Source: Actinomadura sp. NBRC 104425 (lineage in GTDB: Bacteria > Actinomycetota > Actinomycetes > Streptosporangiales > Streptosporangiaceae). From it: a stretch of DNA of 64,000 bases. Both the position numbers and the translations under genes were made by a program. The stretch spans positions 248,001 through 312,000 of the forward strand of contig NZ_BSTN01000008.1 of assembly GCF_030269545.1 (NCBI RefSeq), given 5' to 3'. Below, piece after piece: positions 49,312-58,070 of this stretch. The notes beneath the pieces are model-generated. The model saw only the letters and a list, made by a program, of their open reading frames with translations, was not told the origin of the DNA and did no database searches. The first letter of the stretch is position 1, and each line of letters opens with the position of its first letter.

Positions 49312-50126
49312 CGGATCTCCTCCTCCCGGCTGGGCCGCAGCAGCGCCGGATGCAGCAGGCGCGCGTCGCCCGCCCGGTAGAGCTTGGGACGCGGGCCGCC
49401 GCGCCGCCCGCCCCTGTCGGCGGTGCCGCCGGTGCTCTCCACGAAGCCGGGGACCGACAGGACCTTGCGGTGGAAGTTGCCCGCGTGCAGCTCCTCGCCC
49501 CACACCGCCTCGTACACCGCGCGCAGCTCGGGGATGGTGAACTCGGGGGCGCAGAACGCCGTGGCCAGGGGCGTGTACTCCAGCTTCGACCGGGCCCGCT
49601 CCAGCCCGTCGGACACGATCCGCGCGTGGTCGAAGGCGAGTCTGCGGGTGGTGCCCGGACGCTGGTCCCCCGCCTCGGTCAGGCCGAGCGCGTCCACCGG
49701 CGTCCACGCCGCGTCGGCCGCGTCGCCGCCCGCCTCGGGGTCGGGCAGCTCGGGCGCGAACGCCAGGTAGGCGACCGACACGACGCGCATGCGCGGGTCG
49801 CGGCCGGGGGCGCCGTAGGTGCCGAGCTGCTCCAGGTGGACGCGCTCCAGCGGGCCGCCCTCGGCGGACACCCCGGTCTCCTCGGCCAGCTCCCGCACCG
49901 CCGCCTCGGGCAGGTCCTCGGCGTCGCGGACGCCGCGCACGAACCCGCCGGGCAGCGCCCACATCCCCGCGAAGGGGGGCTCGCCGCGCCGCACCAGCAG
50001 CACGTGCAGGGCGCCGTCGCGGATGGTGAGCGCGACCACGTCGACGGTCACGGCGACCGGGTCGTAGGCCCGCGGGTCGTAGCCCTCCAGGAACGCCCGC
50101 TCGTCCTGCTCGTCCGGCCCGGCCAT
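49308..50126 (-). CDS. NrtR-like NUDIX/winged-helix regulator
   Basis: 272 residues from ATG 50126, chosen because GGAGG lies seven bases upstream; earlier ATG/TTG codons fall inside the operator. The NUDIX domain (about 22-165) has WALPGGFVRGVRD and RELAEETGV, so the metal-binding glutamates are present with a one-residue insertion. The C-terminal winged helix (about 185-245) has FTIPELRAVYEAVWGEELHA then NFHRKVLSV, the arrangement of NrtR repressors that sense ADP-ribose or related NAD metabolites. It is the first gene of the operon, so it is probably an autorepressor. Confidence 0.88.
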   Translation of the reverse strand: MAGPDEQDERAFLEGYDPRAYDPVAVTVDVVALTIRDGALHVLLVRRGEPPFAGMWALPGGFVRGVRDAEDLPEAAVRELAEETGVSAEGGPLERVHLEQLGTYGAPGRDPRMRVVSVAYLAFAPELPDPEAGGDAADAAWTPVDALGLTEAGDQRPGTTRRLAFDHARIVSDGLERARSKLEYTPLATAFCAPEFTIPELRAVYEAVWGEELHAGNFHRKVLSVPGFVESTGGTADRGGRRGGPRPKLYRAGDARLLHPALLRPSREEEIR

Positions 50127-50143
50127 CAACCCGCCTCCAGTCA

Positions 50144-50174
50144 TTCTCAACCTGAGTTCATCTCAGCTTGAGAA
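50144..50174. promoter_or_regulatory. Double palindromic operator over the NUDIX-operon start site
   Basis: TTCTCAACCTGAG (50144-50156), spacer TTCAT, CTCAGCTTGAGAA (50162-50174): 12 of 13 positions pair. Each arm is itself a CTCA-N3-TGAG palindrome. On the minus strand a promoter TGGACG (50204-50199), 17-base spacer, TATGTT (50181-50176) would start transcription inside the operator. Likely target of the NrtR-like repressor. Confidence 0.7.
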
Positions 50175-50243
50175 CAACATAGCGGACATACCGCCGCCCG
50201 TCCACCCCGGATTTCCCGCGGTCGTGCGGCTGCGCGGGCCGGT

Positions 50244-50790
50244 TCAGCCGGTCAGCTCCCGCAGCAGCAGACGGCGCGCCTCGGCCATGTCGGCGGGGTT
50301 CTTGGTGCGGCCGTCCAGGTCGCGGATGGCCAGGGCGAGCGCCTTGCGCAGGCCGTCGGTGTCGCCGCCGCGCCGCCGCCGCGCCTGGGCGATCAGCTCG
50401 TAGTCCTCGACGCCCTCGCGCAGCTGCTCCCAGCGGATGCTCGACATCGGCCCGTCCGGGCCGGGGTAGACCAGGTACTCGTCGCCCTGGGTGAAGACGA
50501 ACACGGGCTCGCGGAACACGTCGCGCGGCCAGCTGTTGTACGACCAGCGCAGCAGTCCGTCCAGGTACCGCGACGCCGCGACCCACGGCAGCATCCGGCC
50601 CTCGATCGCCGGGGAGAAGGACAGCACGTTGGGGTGCGCCGGGCGGCCGTAGACGTAGAACGTGGTGGTCTTCCCGGCGCGGCGGCGCTCGTCGGCCTTC
50701 TCGCGGGTCAGCGCGTCGATGCCGTCCCAGTCGACCGACAGGTTGGACGCGATCGGCTCGTTGGCGGCCGACTCACGGCACGGCTCATGC
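50244..50790 (-). pseudogene. C-terminal remnant of a DUF4091 glycoside hydrolase-like gene
   Basis: About 180 codons in one frame: DWDGIDALTREKADERRRAG, then TTTFYVYGRPAHPN, IEGRMLPWVAASRYLDGLLR, WSYNSWPRDV, GDEYLVYPGPDGPMSSIRWE and LREGVEDYELI. This is the end of the DUF4091 (GH123-like) catalytic region, including the usual YLxYPG and LRxGxEDYE motifs. The N-terminal several hundred residues are missing and no start with ribosome site precedes the fragment. A GTG at 50627 could start a 127-residue piece, but that would begin within the fold. I read it as a decayed fragment left by deletion. Confidence 0.65.
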
Positions 50791-51020
50791 GTCGCCCCTC
50801 CCCCGCACGGACGACTACTGTGCGTACAAGCGCGATACTGCGCATGAAGTCGCGGAAATGTCCAGCCGCCGCAGGCGGATGCGCCAAGTGCGGCCTGCCG
50901 GACGCCGCCGAGGGCAAGGGCATCCGGTTCGTCGCGGCCGGGTACGGCGACGCCACCCGCCCGTTACGGCGGGCCGGCCCTGGCACCCGAGGGCGAACCG
51001 CCCGGATGACCGCGGAGGCG

Positions 51021-54000
51021 TCAGCGGCCGTGCCAGGCGTCGGCGAACATCTCGTGCAGCGGTTTGGGCGGCATGAGCCGGGTGACGGGCGCGTCGACCT
51101 CCTTGCGCCGGTGGTCCGCCGCGGCCAGGTGCAGGTCGAGCTTGTAGGTCTCCAAGGGCAGGTGCGGGGCCTTCAGCTCGGTCCAGTCGCCGGGGATGAA
51201 CGCGGTGCGTCCGGCGCGCGGGCGCTTTTCCTGCACGACCGCCCCGCGTTCCACCAGCTCCGCCTCGGCGGCCTTGTGCCGGGCCGCCGTCCAGCCGTTC
51301 CAGGTGCGCACGTTGCGGTCGGTCGGCCGCGCCAGCGTGAGCAGCTGCAGGTAGAGGGCGGCCGCGTCCCGGCTCGCCCGCAGCGCCTCGGCCACCTCGT
51401 CCACCAGGTCCGGGACGCTCAGCAGCGGGTTGGCCTCGTACCCGCCGGGCGGCACCGGGGTGTCGGCGGCGCGGGCCACCATGCGGGCCAAACCGTCGTC
51501 GTACATCACCTTGTACTGCCGGACCTGCCGCAGCAGGCCGGGCAGGTCGTGCTCGGCGCACAGCCGGGTGACGCGCTCCATCGCGGCCGGGTCGGCGAAC
51601 CCGGCGGGCCGCAGGTGCGGCCACTGCAGGTTCTCGTGGCCGTCGATGATGAGCAGGCCGTCGTCGTAGGCCAGCGGGCCGCGCGCACGGTCCTTCTTGG
51701 CGTTCTCGGCGGGCCGGACCGGGATGGTGCGGGGGCCGAACAGCTCCCGCTTCTCCTCCGCGCTCATCCGCAGGGAGACCAGGCCGAGCGGCAGGAACAG
51801 GTCGGGGCTGTCAAGCCGGGCGCGCAACCGGTCGTGCAGTTCGGGCACCCCGGCGAGCGCGGGGTCGCCGACCGGGCGCTGGGTCAGCGCCCAGATCAGC
51901 ACGGCGGCCAGCGTCGTGTACGGCGCGCCTTCCCTTCGGGTGCGGTAGGAGATCCGGCCGTCCTCGTCCAGTTCGTGCGCCTCGATGCGGCCGTAATCGG
52001 ACACCGCCAGGACGTACCGGGGGTCGGCGGCCGCCACATCCGAGCCCGCGGGATCGGCGAGGGCGGCGGCCCACCGGTCGCCCAGCCCCAGGTCCTTCTC
52101 CAGCTGCACGGCCGTGGCCTCGTCGACGCGCTGCCGGGTGCCCAGCAGCCGGGCCCACTCGGCGGCCATGCGTTCGGCGGCGGCGACCGGGCCGCCGTCG
52201 GCCCACAGCTCGGCGGGGTCGTCGGGCATCGCGGCGGCCAGCACCCGCAGCCGCCCGTCCACGCCGAGCTCGCGGGACAGCTCCTCGGCCTCCCTGACGC
52301 CCTGCTTGGTGGCCTGGTAGGGCTTGGCGCGCAGCATCTTCTCGTGCTCCTGGCAGCGCGACAGCAGGTCGCCGTCGAAGTCGGCCTTCCTCGGCAGCCC
52401 CGCCAGCGCCAGCGCGGCCATAGAGCGCCGCACGCCGGTGCGGCGGGCGAACGCCTCGACCGCCGCCTCGTCCAGCGGCAGCGGGCCGCGTTCGTCCAGC
52501 AGGTCCAGCACGCGCCGCAGCCGGGACGCGTCGTCGCGGGCGACGGCGACGGTCTCGACGTCCTCGGCGCCGGCGGGCGGCGGCGTGTCGGCGGGCTGGA
52601 CGAAGCGGTAGGAGCGGTCGGGGTCGAGGGCGTCGGCGGCCGATCCGGGCACGACGGCCCGCCCGGACTCGCACAGCGGCCGCAGCTGCGCGCCGGCGGC
52701 CCGGCCGATCCGCCACCGGCCGGACCGGGCGAACGGCTGCTCGGCCCAGGTGCGCAGCAGCGCGGCGAGGGCGGCGCGGTCCCGGTCGGAGGTCGGCGCG
52801 GCCAGCAGGCGCCAGGCGGCGGCGTCGATGCGGCCGAGCAGCACCGTCCAGTCCTCGGCGGGCGCGGGACGGCTCAGCCAGCGCACCTGTTCGTCGGCCC
52901 GGCCGGCCAGGTAGGCACCGTCGGCGGCGACGGCGGTGACCAAGGCGGGCTGCCGGGTCGGATCGTGCGGCACTTTGCCGAGGATCAGGCCGCGCAGCGC
53001 GGGCAGCAGGTGCGCGTCGGGGGTCTCGGCGGGCGGCCGCACCAGCGCACCGGAGCGGACCACCGCCACCCGCCGCGACAGCTCCTCGCGGCGCGCCAGC
53101 ACCCGCGCGGCCCACTGCGCCACCGCGGCCACGCCGTCGGCGACGCGGGGGTCGGCGACCTCGGGCAGCACGCGGGCCAGGGCGGCGCGGACGGCCGCGT
53201 CGCCGTCGCGTGCGGCGTCCAGCAGGGCGCGCGCGGCGTCCCGGTCCACCTGCCGCAGGGCGCGGGAGGACTGCGGGTCGCGCGGGCGCAGGAAGTGCCA
53301 GAACGCGGGCGGCGGGAACACCGTGCGGCCGTGCCGCGGCGCCCGGCCGGTGAAGCCGCGCACCCGCCACAGCAGCGAGCCGTCCTCGGCGTCGTAGCAG
53401 TACATGTGCATATCGGAGCCGTTGCTGCACGTGACGACGAGGTCGGGCCCGTCGGGCATGCGGATGACGCCCCACGGGTAGCCTCGGTGCGTGCGGCTCA
53501 GCACGGCGCGGCGGCCGTCGACGCCCTCCAGGGTGTAGTAGCGCTCGTCCCGTGTACGCGTGACGCGGAACCCGGCCAGGCCGTGGGCGTTCTGACCGAG
53601 CGGCGAGCCGGTCACGCCGTCCGGCAGCCGGATCAGCGACAGGTTCTCGTAGTCCAGGACCGTCCCGTCGGGGAGCGGGTCGGCGAAGAACGCGGGCAGG
53701 GAGTGCGTCTCGGTCGCCTCCCCGGTGGCGGGGTCGATCCGGTGCCAGGCGGCCGGCTGGTAATCATTGCCGGACGCCGTCCACAGGCCCGTGCCGTCGC
53801 CGAGCAGTTCACCGGCGTCCCAGTGCGGCGCGCAGCGGTCGCCGGGCCTAAGGACGCGGCGGCCGTCGTGGCGGCCGCCGCCGTCGGCGGTCTCGAGCTG
53901 GTAGCCGAGGGTGAGGCGGTAGCGCTGCGACAGCGGCGCCATGCCATGCGGGTCGTCGGGCGTGAACACCGTCCCGGGGTCGCTCGCCCAGTACGCCCGG

Positions 54001-55661
54001 TCGGCGTGCTCGCTCCCCTTCCCCCATCCGATCAGGAAGTCGCCGCCGGCGTAGAACACCACCCGCACGGCGGCGTCGCCGGGCACGGTGAACGCGCACT
54101 CGGCGCGCCTGCCGTTGTGGTCGACGGCGATCGCGCGGTCGGCGGTGAACACCGTCAGCACGGGCCAGGTGGAGGTGACGCCTTCGATGTCGGCGCCGCC
54201 TTCGGTGAGCTCGGCGAGGGCCTCGTCCAGCGCGGGCCAGCCCAGTTCGTCCGGCAGGCCGGTGCGCAGGGTGCGCAGCAGCGGGCCGGTGAGGTCGAGC
54301 GCGGCGAGCGCTTCGTCGATGCCGTCCAGTGCGGCGGCGGTCGGCGTGTCGAGCAGGCCGTCCAGGGCCGCGACCGCCTCGTCGGCCGTGCCGAGGCCGC
54401 CGCCCGCGACCTGGTCGATCAGGCCGGTGATGCGTTCCCGGACGCTGTCGGCGATCTGGGGGGTGCCGACCAGACGGGTGATGGCGGTGCCGCCCGCCCG
54501 GGGGGATTCCCGCACGTGCCGGGCGTGCACCGTGCCCTCGAGGCGCTTGCCCAGCACGGGGTGGGCGGCCAGGGCCTTGAGGTCGCGGCGGGAGCGGTCG
54601 CCCCAGTAGTCGAGCCGCACGTCCGGGCCGGGGTCGTGGACGGGGATGCCCTCGGCCAGGCAGGCGTCCACCAGGTCGGCGTCGAAGTTGGTCCACCGGT
54701 AGCGGCCCTCGTGCAGGTGGACGGGCTTGCCGGCGGCGCGCAGGCGCGGCGCCAGCAGCGGCAGCACCTCGTACAGCTCGTCCGGCAGCGGGTGCTGCAT
54801 GACCCCGCCGAGGGATTCGCGGCGGTAGGAGTACAGGTAGGTGTAGCGGCCGAGCCAGCGGGCCAGGCCGCCGTCGGGGGTGACGCGGCCGTCGGCCATC
54901 GCGTCGATGACGCCGGCGGCGCGCAGCAGCCGCAGGAACGCGGCGCCGTCGGTGTTGGTGGGCGGGAACATGTCGGCCAGCGCCTGCCGCACCTCGTCGG
55001 CGGGCGGGTGCTTGGCGAGCAGCTTGGCGGCGCCGTCCAGCAGCCCGTTGGGGACCTCGACGCCCTTGGCGGCGGCCAGCACCTCGCCGAGCACGCGCGC
55101 CGCGTCCTCGTCGCCGAGCCCGGCGGCCTTGGCGGACGCGCGCAGCCGCGTGTGCAGGTCGGCCGCCGGCGGGGCACCGCCCTCGCTCCACGCCCGGACG
55201 AACCGCAGGAACTCCTCGTGCGCCCGCTGCGCCGGGAAGGCGGACGCCAGCCACTGCTGGTGGGCGCGCATCTCCTTGCCCGCCAGCGCCCCGGCCCGGG
55301 CGTACAGCAGCGCGTTCGCCGTCCGGTACTCGGGGTCGATCGGCAGCCCGTGGGTGTTCTCGGCCTCGCGCGCCACGCCGTAGGCCGTCGCGGCGTGTCG
55401 GGGGGCGACCCTGGAGAGCCGGTGCCCCACGGTGTCCCAGAACCAGGGCAGGTGCTCGGCGGGCAGGCCCCGGGCGCGGCGTTGCATGTCGTCGAGGAAC
55501 CGCCCGGGTTTGGCGCGGGCGCGTCCGATCTCCCGTCGGATCGCGTCGAGCAGCGTCTGCGCGTCCTTCTCCCAGGCGGGCGCGTGGGCGCGCACCCAGT
55601 CCAGGTAGAGGGCGGACGACGACAGGTCGGAGGGAAGTTCTACCAGCATGCGCACGATCAT
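51021..55661 (-). CDS. Very large uncharacterised protein (1,546 residues)
   Basis: Start at ATG 55661 (or 55649, MLVELPSDLSSSALYLDWVR). No recognised catalytic motif, signal peptide or membrane span. Composition is that of a long helical, soluble protein with beta-rich sections: about 410-640 has repeated hydrophobic strands (VLTVFTADRAIAVDHNGRRA; VRVVFYAGGDFLIGWGKGSE; SLIRLPDGVTG; YTLEGVDGRRAVLSRTHRGY) that look like propeller blades. About 690-760 and 880-1100 are helical. Similar giant genes in actinobacteria are often labelled DNA-binding protein and lie near MoxR/vWA genes; here a vWA gene is 3 kb away but not adjacent. Function unknown. Confidence 0.8.
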   Translation of the reverse strand: MIVRMLVELPSDLSSSALYLDWVRAHAPAWEKDAQTLLDAIRREIGRARAKPGRFLDDMQRRARGLPAEHLPWFWDTVGHRLSRVAPRHAATAYGVAREAENTHGLPIDPEYRTANALLYARAGALAGKEMRAHQQWLASAFPAQRAHEEFLRFVRAWSEGGAPPAADLHTRLRASAKAAGLGDEDAARVLGEVLAAAKGVEVPNGLLDGAAKLLAKHPPADEVRQALADMFPPTNTDGAAFLRLLRAAGVIDAMADGRVTPDGGLARWLGRYTYLYSYRRESLGGVMQHPLPDELYEVLPLLAPRLRAAGKPVHLHEGRYRWTNFDADLVDACLAEGIPVHDPGPDVRLDYWGDRSRRDLKALAAHPVLGKRLEGTVHARHVRESPRAGGTAITRLVGTPQIADSVRERITGLIDQVAGGGLGTADEAVAALDGLLDTPTAAALDGIDEALAALDLTGPLLRTLRTGLPDELGWPALDEALAELTEGGADIEGVTSTWPVLTVFTADRAIAVDHNGRRAECAFTVPGDAAVRVVFYAGGDFLIGWGKGSEHADRAYWASDPGTVFTPDDPHGMAPLSQRYRLTLGYQLETADGGGRHDGRRVLRPGDRCAPHWDAGELLGDGTGLWTASGNDYQPAAWHRIDPATGEATETHSLPAFFADPLPDGTVLDYENLSLIRLPDGVTGSPLGQNAHGLAGFRVTRTRDERYYTLEGVDGRRAVLSRTHRGYPWGVIRMPDGPDLVVTCSNGSDMHMYCYDAEDGSLLWRVRGFTGRAPRHGRTVFPPPAFWHFLRPRDPQSSRALRQVDRDAARALLDAARDGDAAVRAALARVLPEVADPRVADGVAAVAQWAARVLARREELSRRVAVVRSGALVRPPAETPDAHLLPALRGLILGKVPHDPTRQPALVTAVAADGAYLAGRADEQVRWLSRPAPAEDWTVLLGRIDAAAWRLLAAPTSDRDRAALAALLRTWAEQPFARSGRWRIGRAAGAQLRPLCESGRAVVPGSAADALDPDRSYRFVQPADTPPPAGAEDVETVAVARDDASRLRRVLDLLDERGPLPLDEAAVEAFARRTGVRRSMAALALAGLPRKADFDGDLLSRCQEHEKMLRAKPYQATKQGVREAEELSRELGVDGRLRVLAAAMPDDPAELWADGGPVAAAERMAAEWARLLGTRQRVDEATAVQLEKDLGLGDRWAAALADPAGSDVAAADPRYVLAVSDYGRIEAHELDEDGRISYRTRREGAPYTTLAAVLIWALTQRPVGDPALAGVPELHDRLRARLDSPDLFLPLGLVSLRMSAEEKRELFGPRTIPVRPAENAKKDRARGPLAYDDGLLIIDGHENLQWPHLRPAGFADPAAMERVTRLCAEHDLPGLLRQVRQYKVMYDDGLARMVARAADTPVPPGGYEANPLLSVPDLVDEVAEALRASRDAAALYLQLLTLARPTDRNVRTWNGWTAARHKAAEAELVERGAVVQEKRPRAGRTAFIPGDWTELKAPHLPLETYKLDLHLAAADHRRKEVDAPVTRLMPPKPLHEMFADAWHGR

Positions 55662-55717
55662 GGCAGGCGGCACCGACGGTCGCCGCCGCGCCGCGGACCG
55701 GACGGCCGGCGGCCGGG

Positions 55718-57589
55718 CTACTTCTCGGCGAGGACGATCACCGTGTCGTCGGCGGCCAGGGTGAGCGGCGCGGTCTTGTCGGGGTTGAGCATGACGCCGT
55801 AGCCGGGCGGCTGGTGGAACTGGGCGCGCAGCCGGTAGCCGAGGGCGGTCTCGCCGCGGCGCCGGGCCGCCTCGATGACGGTGGCGAAGTTGGCGACGGC
55901 GCCGGGGCGCAGGTATCCCGCCGCGGGCCGCAGGTAGATCTCCGAGCCCTCGGGGTCGAGCAGGTCCATGTAGACCTCGTGCAGGTGCCGGTCCTCGCTG
56001 AGCTGGGTGAGCACCTGGTTGATCAGCTTGTCGCTGACCACGAAGTCGTCGGCCTCGGTGACCTGGGCGATCTCCCGGTTGGCGTCGTCGTTGATCTCGC
56101 TGACGATGGAGTAGGGGGCGCGGCCGGTCACCATGTCGCGCAGGTGCAGCAGGGTGACCAGGGTACGGGCGTCGGCGTGGTCGGGCGGGTGCCCGGCGTC
56201 GGCCAGCACGATGACGTGCTGGAAGGAGGCGGCGTCCAGGCGTTCCAGCGACGCGCGGTCGGTGGGGTCGCAGCGGGAGAAGCCGACGGTGATGTTGGCC
56301 AGGTCGCCCACGGCGGGCGTCGGGTCCGGCCGGTCGGCGGCGACGAGCACCGTCGAGCCCGGTTCGACGAAGTCGTCCAGCAGTTCGAGGATCCTGGGGG
56401 CGCGGTGGTTCCAGCCGAGCACCAGGGTGCGTTCGGAAACCCTGCGGTCGGGCTCGGGGGTGCCGATCGCCTCCTCGATGATGGGCGGCGGGGAGGCGGC
56501 CGGCTCGATCAGCGTGTTGTCCTCGGCGAGCAGTATCAACTCGTCGTCCGGGGCGATGACGGTTCCGGCGGGCGGGTTGAGCGACACCTCGCCGTCGGCG
56601 TGCCGCAGGCCGATGGGCACGCCGAGCCGGTAGGCGAACAGCGCCTCCCCGTAGGTGGAGCCGACGAGCGCGGGCTCCGGGCGGATGTACAGCTCGTGGC
56701 CCCTGAAGTCGAGCAGCTCGGTGAACACCGCCGACAGGCCGGACTGGCGGTGCGACTGGACGATCAGCCGGATCGCCATGTCGTCGGCGTCGATGACGTG
56801 CGCGTCCGGGCCGCCGGCCAGCCGGGCCGCGGCCAGATTGGCCGAGTCGTGCACGGCGGCCACCACGTGCGGGCGCCGCTCGGCCCACTCCCGGGCGCCC
56901 AACGACAGCAGCACCTTCAGCACGTGCACGTCCGGGTCGTCGACCGGCGGCGACACCACCACGATCGAGCGCGCCGTGCCGGGGCTGACCAGGTCCAGGT
57001 CGGCGACCTTCAGCGGGTTGCCGTGCCGGCAGATCACCCGGGTGCGGCCGGTGTCGCCGACCCGGGCCCGGATGGCGTCCTCCATGTCCACCCGGTCCAT
57101 GTCGGCCAGGACCGCCACGCACGAGCCGCGCCGGCTGCGGTTGGCCTCCGACAGCTCGGCGATCACCGTGAACACCTGGTCCGACCAGCCGAGCAGCACC
57201 GTGTGGTCGCGTTCGATGATGCGGGAGCGGCCCTTGCGCAGCTCGGCGATCTTGCCTTCCAGGCCCGTGGTGATCACGCCGATCAGGGAGCTGACGATGA
57301 AGATCCCGCCGACCGTGACGGTCAGCATCATGGCCAGGTAGGGTGCGCTGCCCTCGTCGCCGCCCATGGTGCCCGGGTCGAGCGTGCGCAGCAGGCTGCG
57401 CCACAGCACCCCCGGCCAGTGCCCGTTCTCGGCCGAGTCGCGGGGGGCGAACAGCACCGCGGCCGTCGCAACAGCCAGGATCAGCGCCCCCGACGCCAGG
57501 CCGAGCCAGCCGATCAGCGCCGGCGTGCCCTTGGCCATGGTGTTGTCGAACCAGTAGCGGAGGCGCTCCCGTATGGTCGCTCGCTTCAC
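55718..57589 (-). CDS. CASTOR/POLLUX-type ion channel with TrkA-N domains
   Basis: 623 residues from GTG 57589 (site GGGGAGACGA); ATG 57619 and 57670 would add 10 and 27 residues. Two strong membrane helices (IGWLGLASGALILAVATAAV; MMLTVTVGGIFIVSSLIGVI) flank a short pore-like loop, then two RCK/TrkA-N regions: DHTVLLGWSDQVFTVIAELS at about 115 and ERTLVLGWNHRAPRILELLD at about 390. Members are proposed cation channels regulated by nucleotides or Ca2+. It is a single-gene unit, divergent from the aminopeptidase. Confidence 0.9.
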   Translation of the reverse strand: MKRATIRERLRYWFDNTMAKGTPALIGWLGLASGALILAVATAAVLFAPRDSAENGHWPGVLWRSLLRTLDPGTMGGDEGSAPYLAMMLTVTVGGIFIVSSLIGVITTGLEGKIAELRKGRSRIIERDHTVLLGWSDQVFTVIAELSEANRSRRGSCVAVLADMDRVDMEDAIRARVGDTGRTRVICRHGNPLKVADLDLVSPGTARSIVVVSPPVDDPDVHVLKVLLSLGAREWAERRPHVVAAVHDSANLAAARLAGGPDAHVIDADDMAIRLIVQSHRQSGLSAVFTELLDFRGHELYIRPEPALVGSTYGEALFAYRLGVPIGLRHADGEVSLNPPAGTVIAPDDELILLAEDNTLIEPAASPPPIIEEAIGTPEPDRRVSERTLVLGWNHRAPRILELLDDFVEPGSTVLVAADRPDPTPAVGDLANITVGFSRCDPTDRASLERLDAASFQHVIVLADAGHPPDHADARTLVTLLHLRDMVTGRAPYSIVSEINDDANREIAQVTEADDFVVSDKLINQVLTQLSEDRHLHEVYMDLLDPEGSEIYLRPAAGYLRPGAVANFATVIEAARRRGETALGYRLRAQFHQPPGYGVMLNPDKTAPLTLAADDTVIVLAEK

Positions 57590-58069
57590 TCGTCTCCCCG
57601 GCCGTCCGGGCCCGCGCATCGCCGGCCCCGCGAACTGCTGTGCCTGCGCGATCGGGCTGCCGCTCCTCACCTATGACACTCGTGACGCAACCGTCGGGCG
57701 CGATGCGCCGTCCCCCGGACGCACAGGCACATACACCCCGTTTTGATCATCGGACAGCTTAACCCCACGACCCTCCCCCGCCCCCGCGGGCGAGGGCGCG
57801 CCGCCGGCGCCCGCCGGCGGATCACCATCTGAAATCCGCGGTGTTGCACGGCGGCCACGGCGCGTTCACGATCGGCGCAGAGTTCGCGGCCGCAACTCTC
57901 ACGGCGCAGGCGCCGCCACGCCGAACCCCACCCCCCGGGTCGGCGGCGCCTGCTCCCGGCTCTCCCCCGCCCGGTGCCGGCTCCGCCGGGGCGCCCCGTT
58001 CTGGCCTGCGGGCATACGATGCTCACGGACATGCTCACGGACAGCTGACGGACGAGGCGGCTCACGGAC
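57590..58069. other. 480-base divergent spacer with AT-rich core and a short repeat
   Basis: Around 57735-57765 it drops in GC (CCCCGTTTTGATCATCGGAC), the probable divergent promoter zone. The right end holds a 12-bp repeat at 58021-58070. No gene is convincing here. Confidence 0.45.
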
Positions 58070-58070
58070 A
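58021..58070 (+). repeat. Short 12-bp repeat before the aminopeptidase gene
   Basis: GCTCACGGACAT (58021), GCTCACGGACAG (58033) and a third copy near 58060, with a degenerate CTGACGGACGAG between. It lies directly before the start codon of the aminopeptidase. Confidence 0.6.

Noticed and set aside
50858..51076. A 72-codon + strand ORF next to the giant gene.
   Set aside because: It overlaps the 3' end of the giant gene, has no ribosome site and an Arg-rich shadow composition.
50634..55802. A 1,722-codon + strand open frame opposite the giant gene.
   Set aside because: Composition (Gln/Arg/Gly/Val repeats) and lack of motifs mark it as antisense shadow; the minus frame has normal protein composition.
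58021..58070. The 12-bp repeat before the aminopeptidase as regulator-binding iterons.
   Set aside because: Only three copies, partly degenerate, and adjoining the start codon; slippage-generated sequence is as likely.
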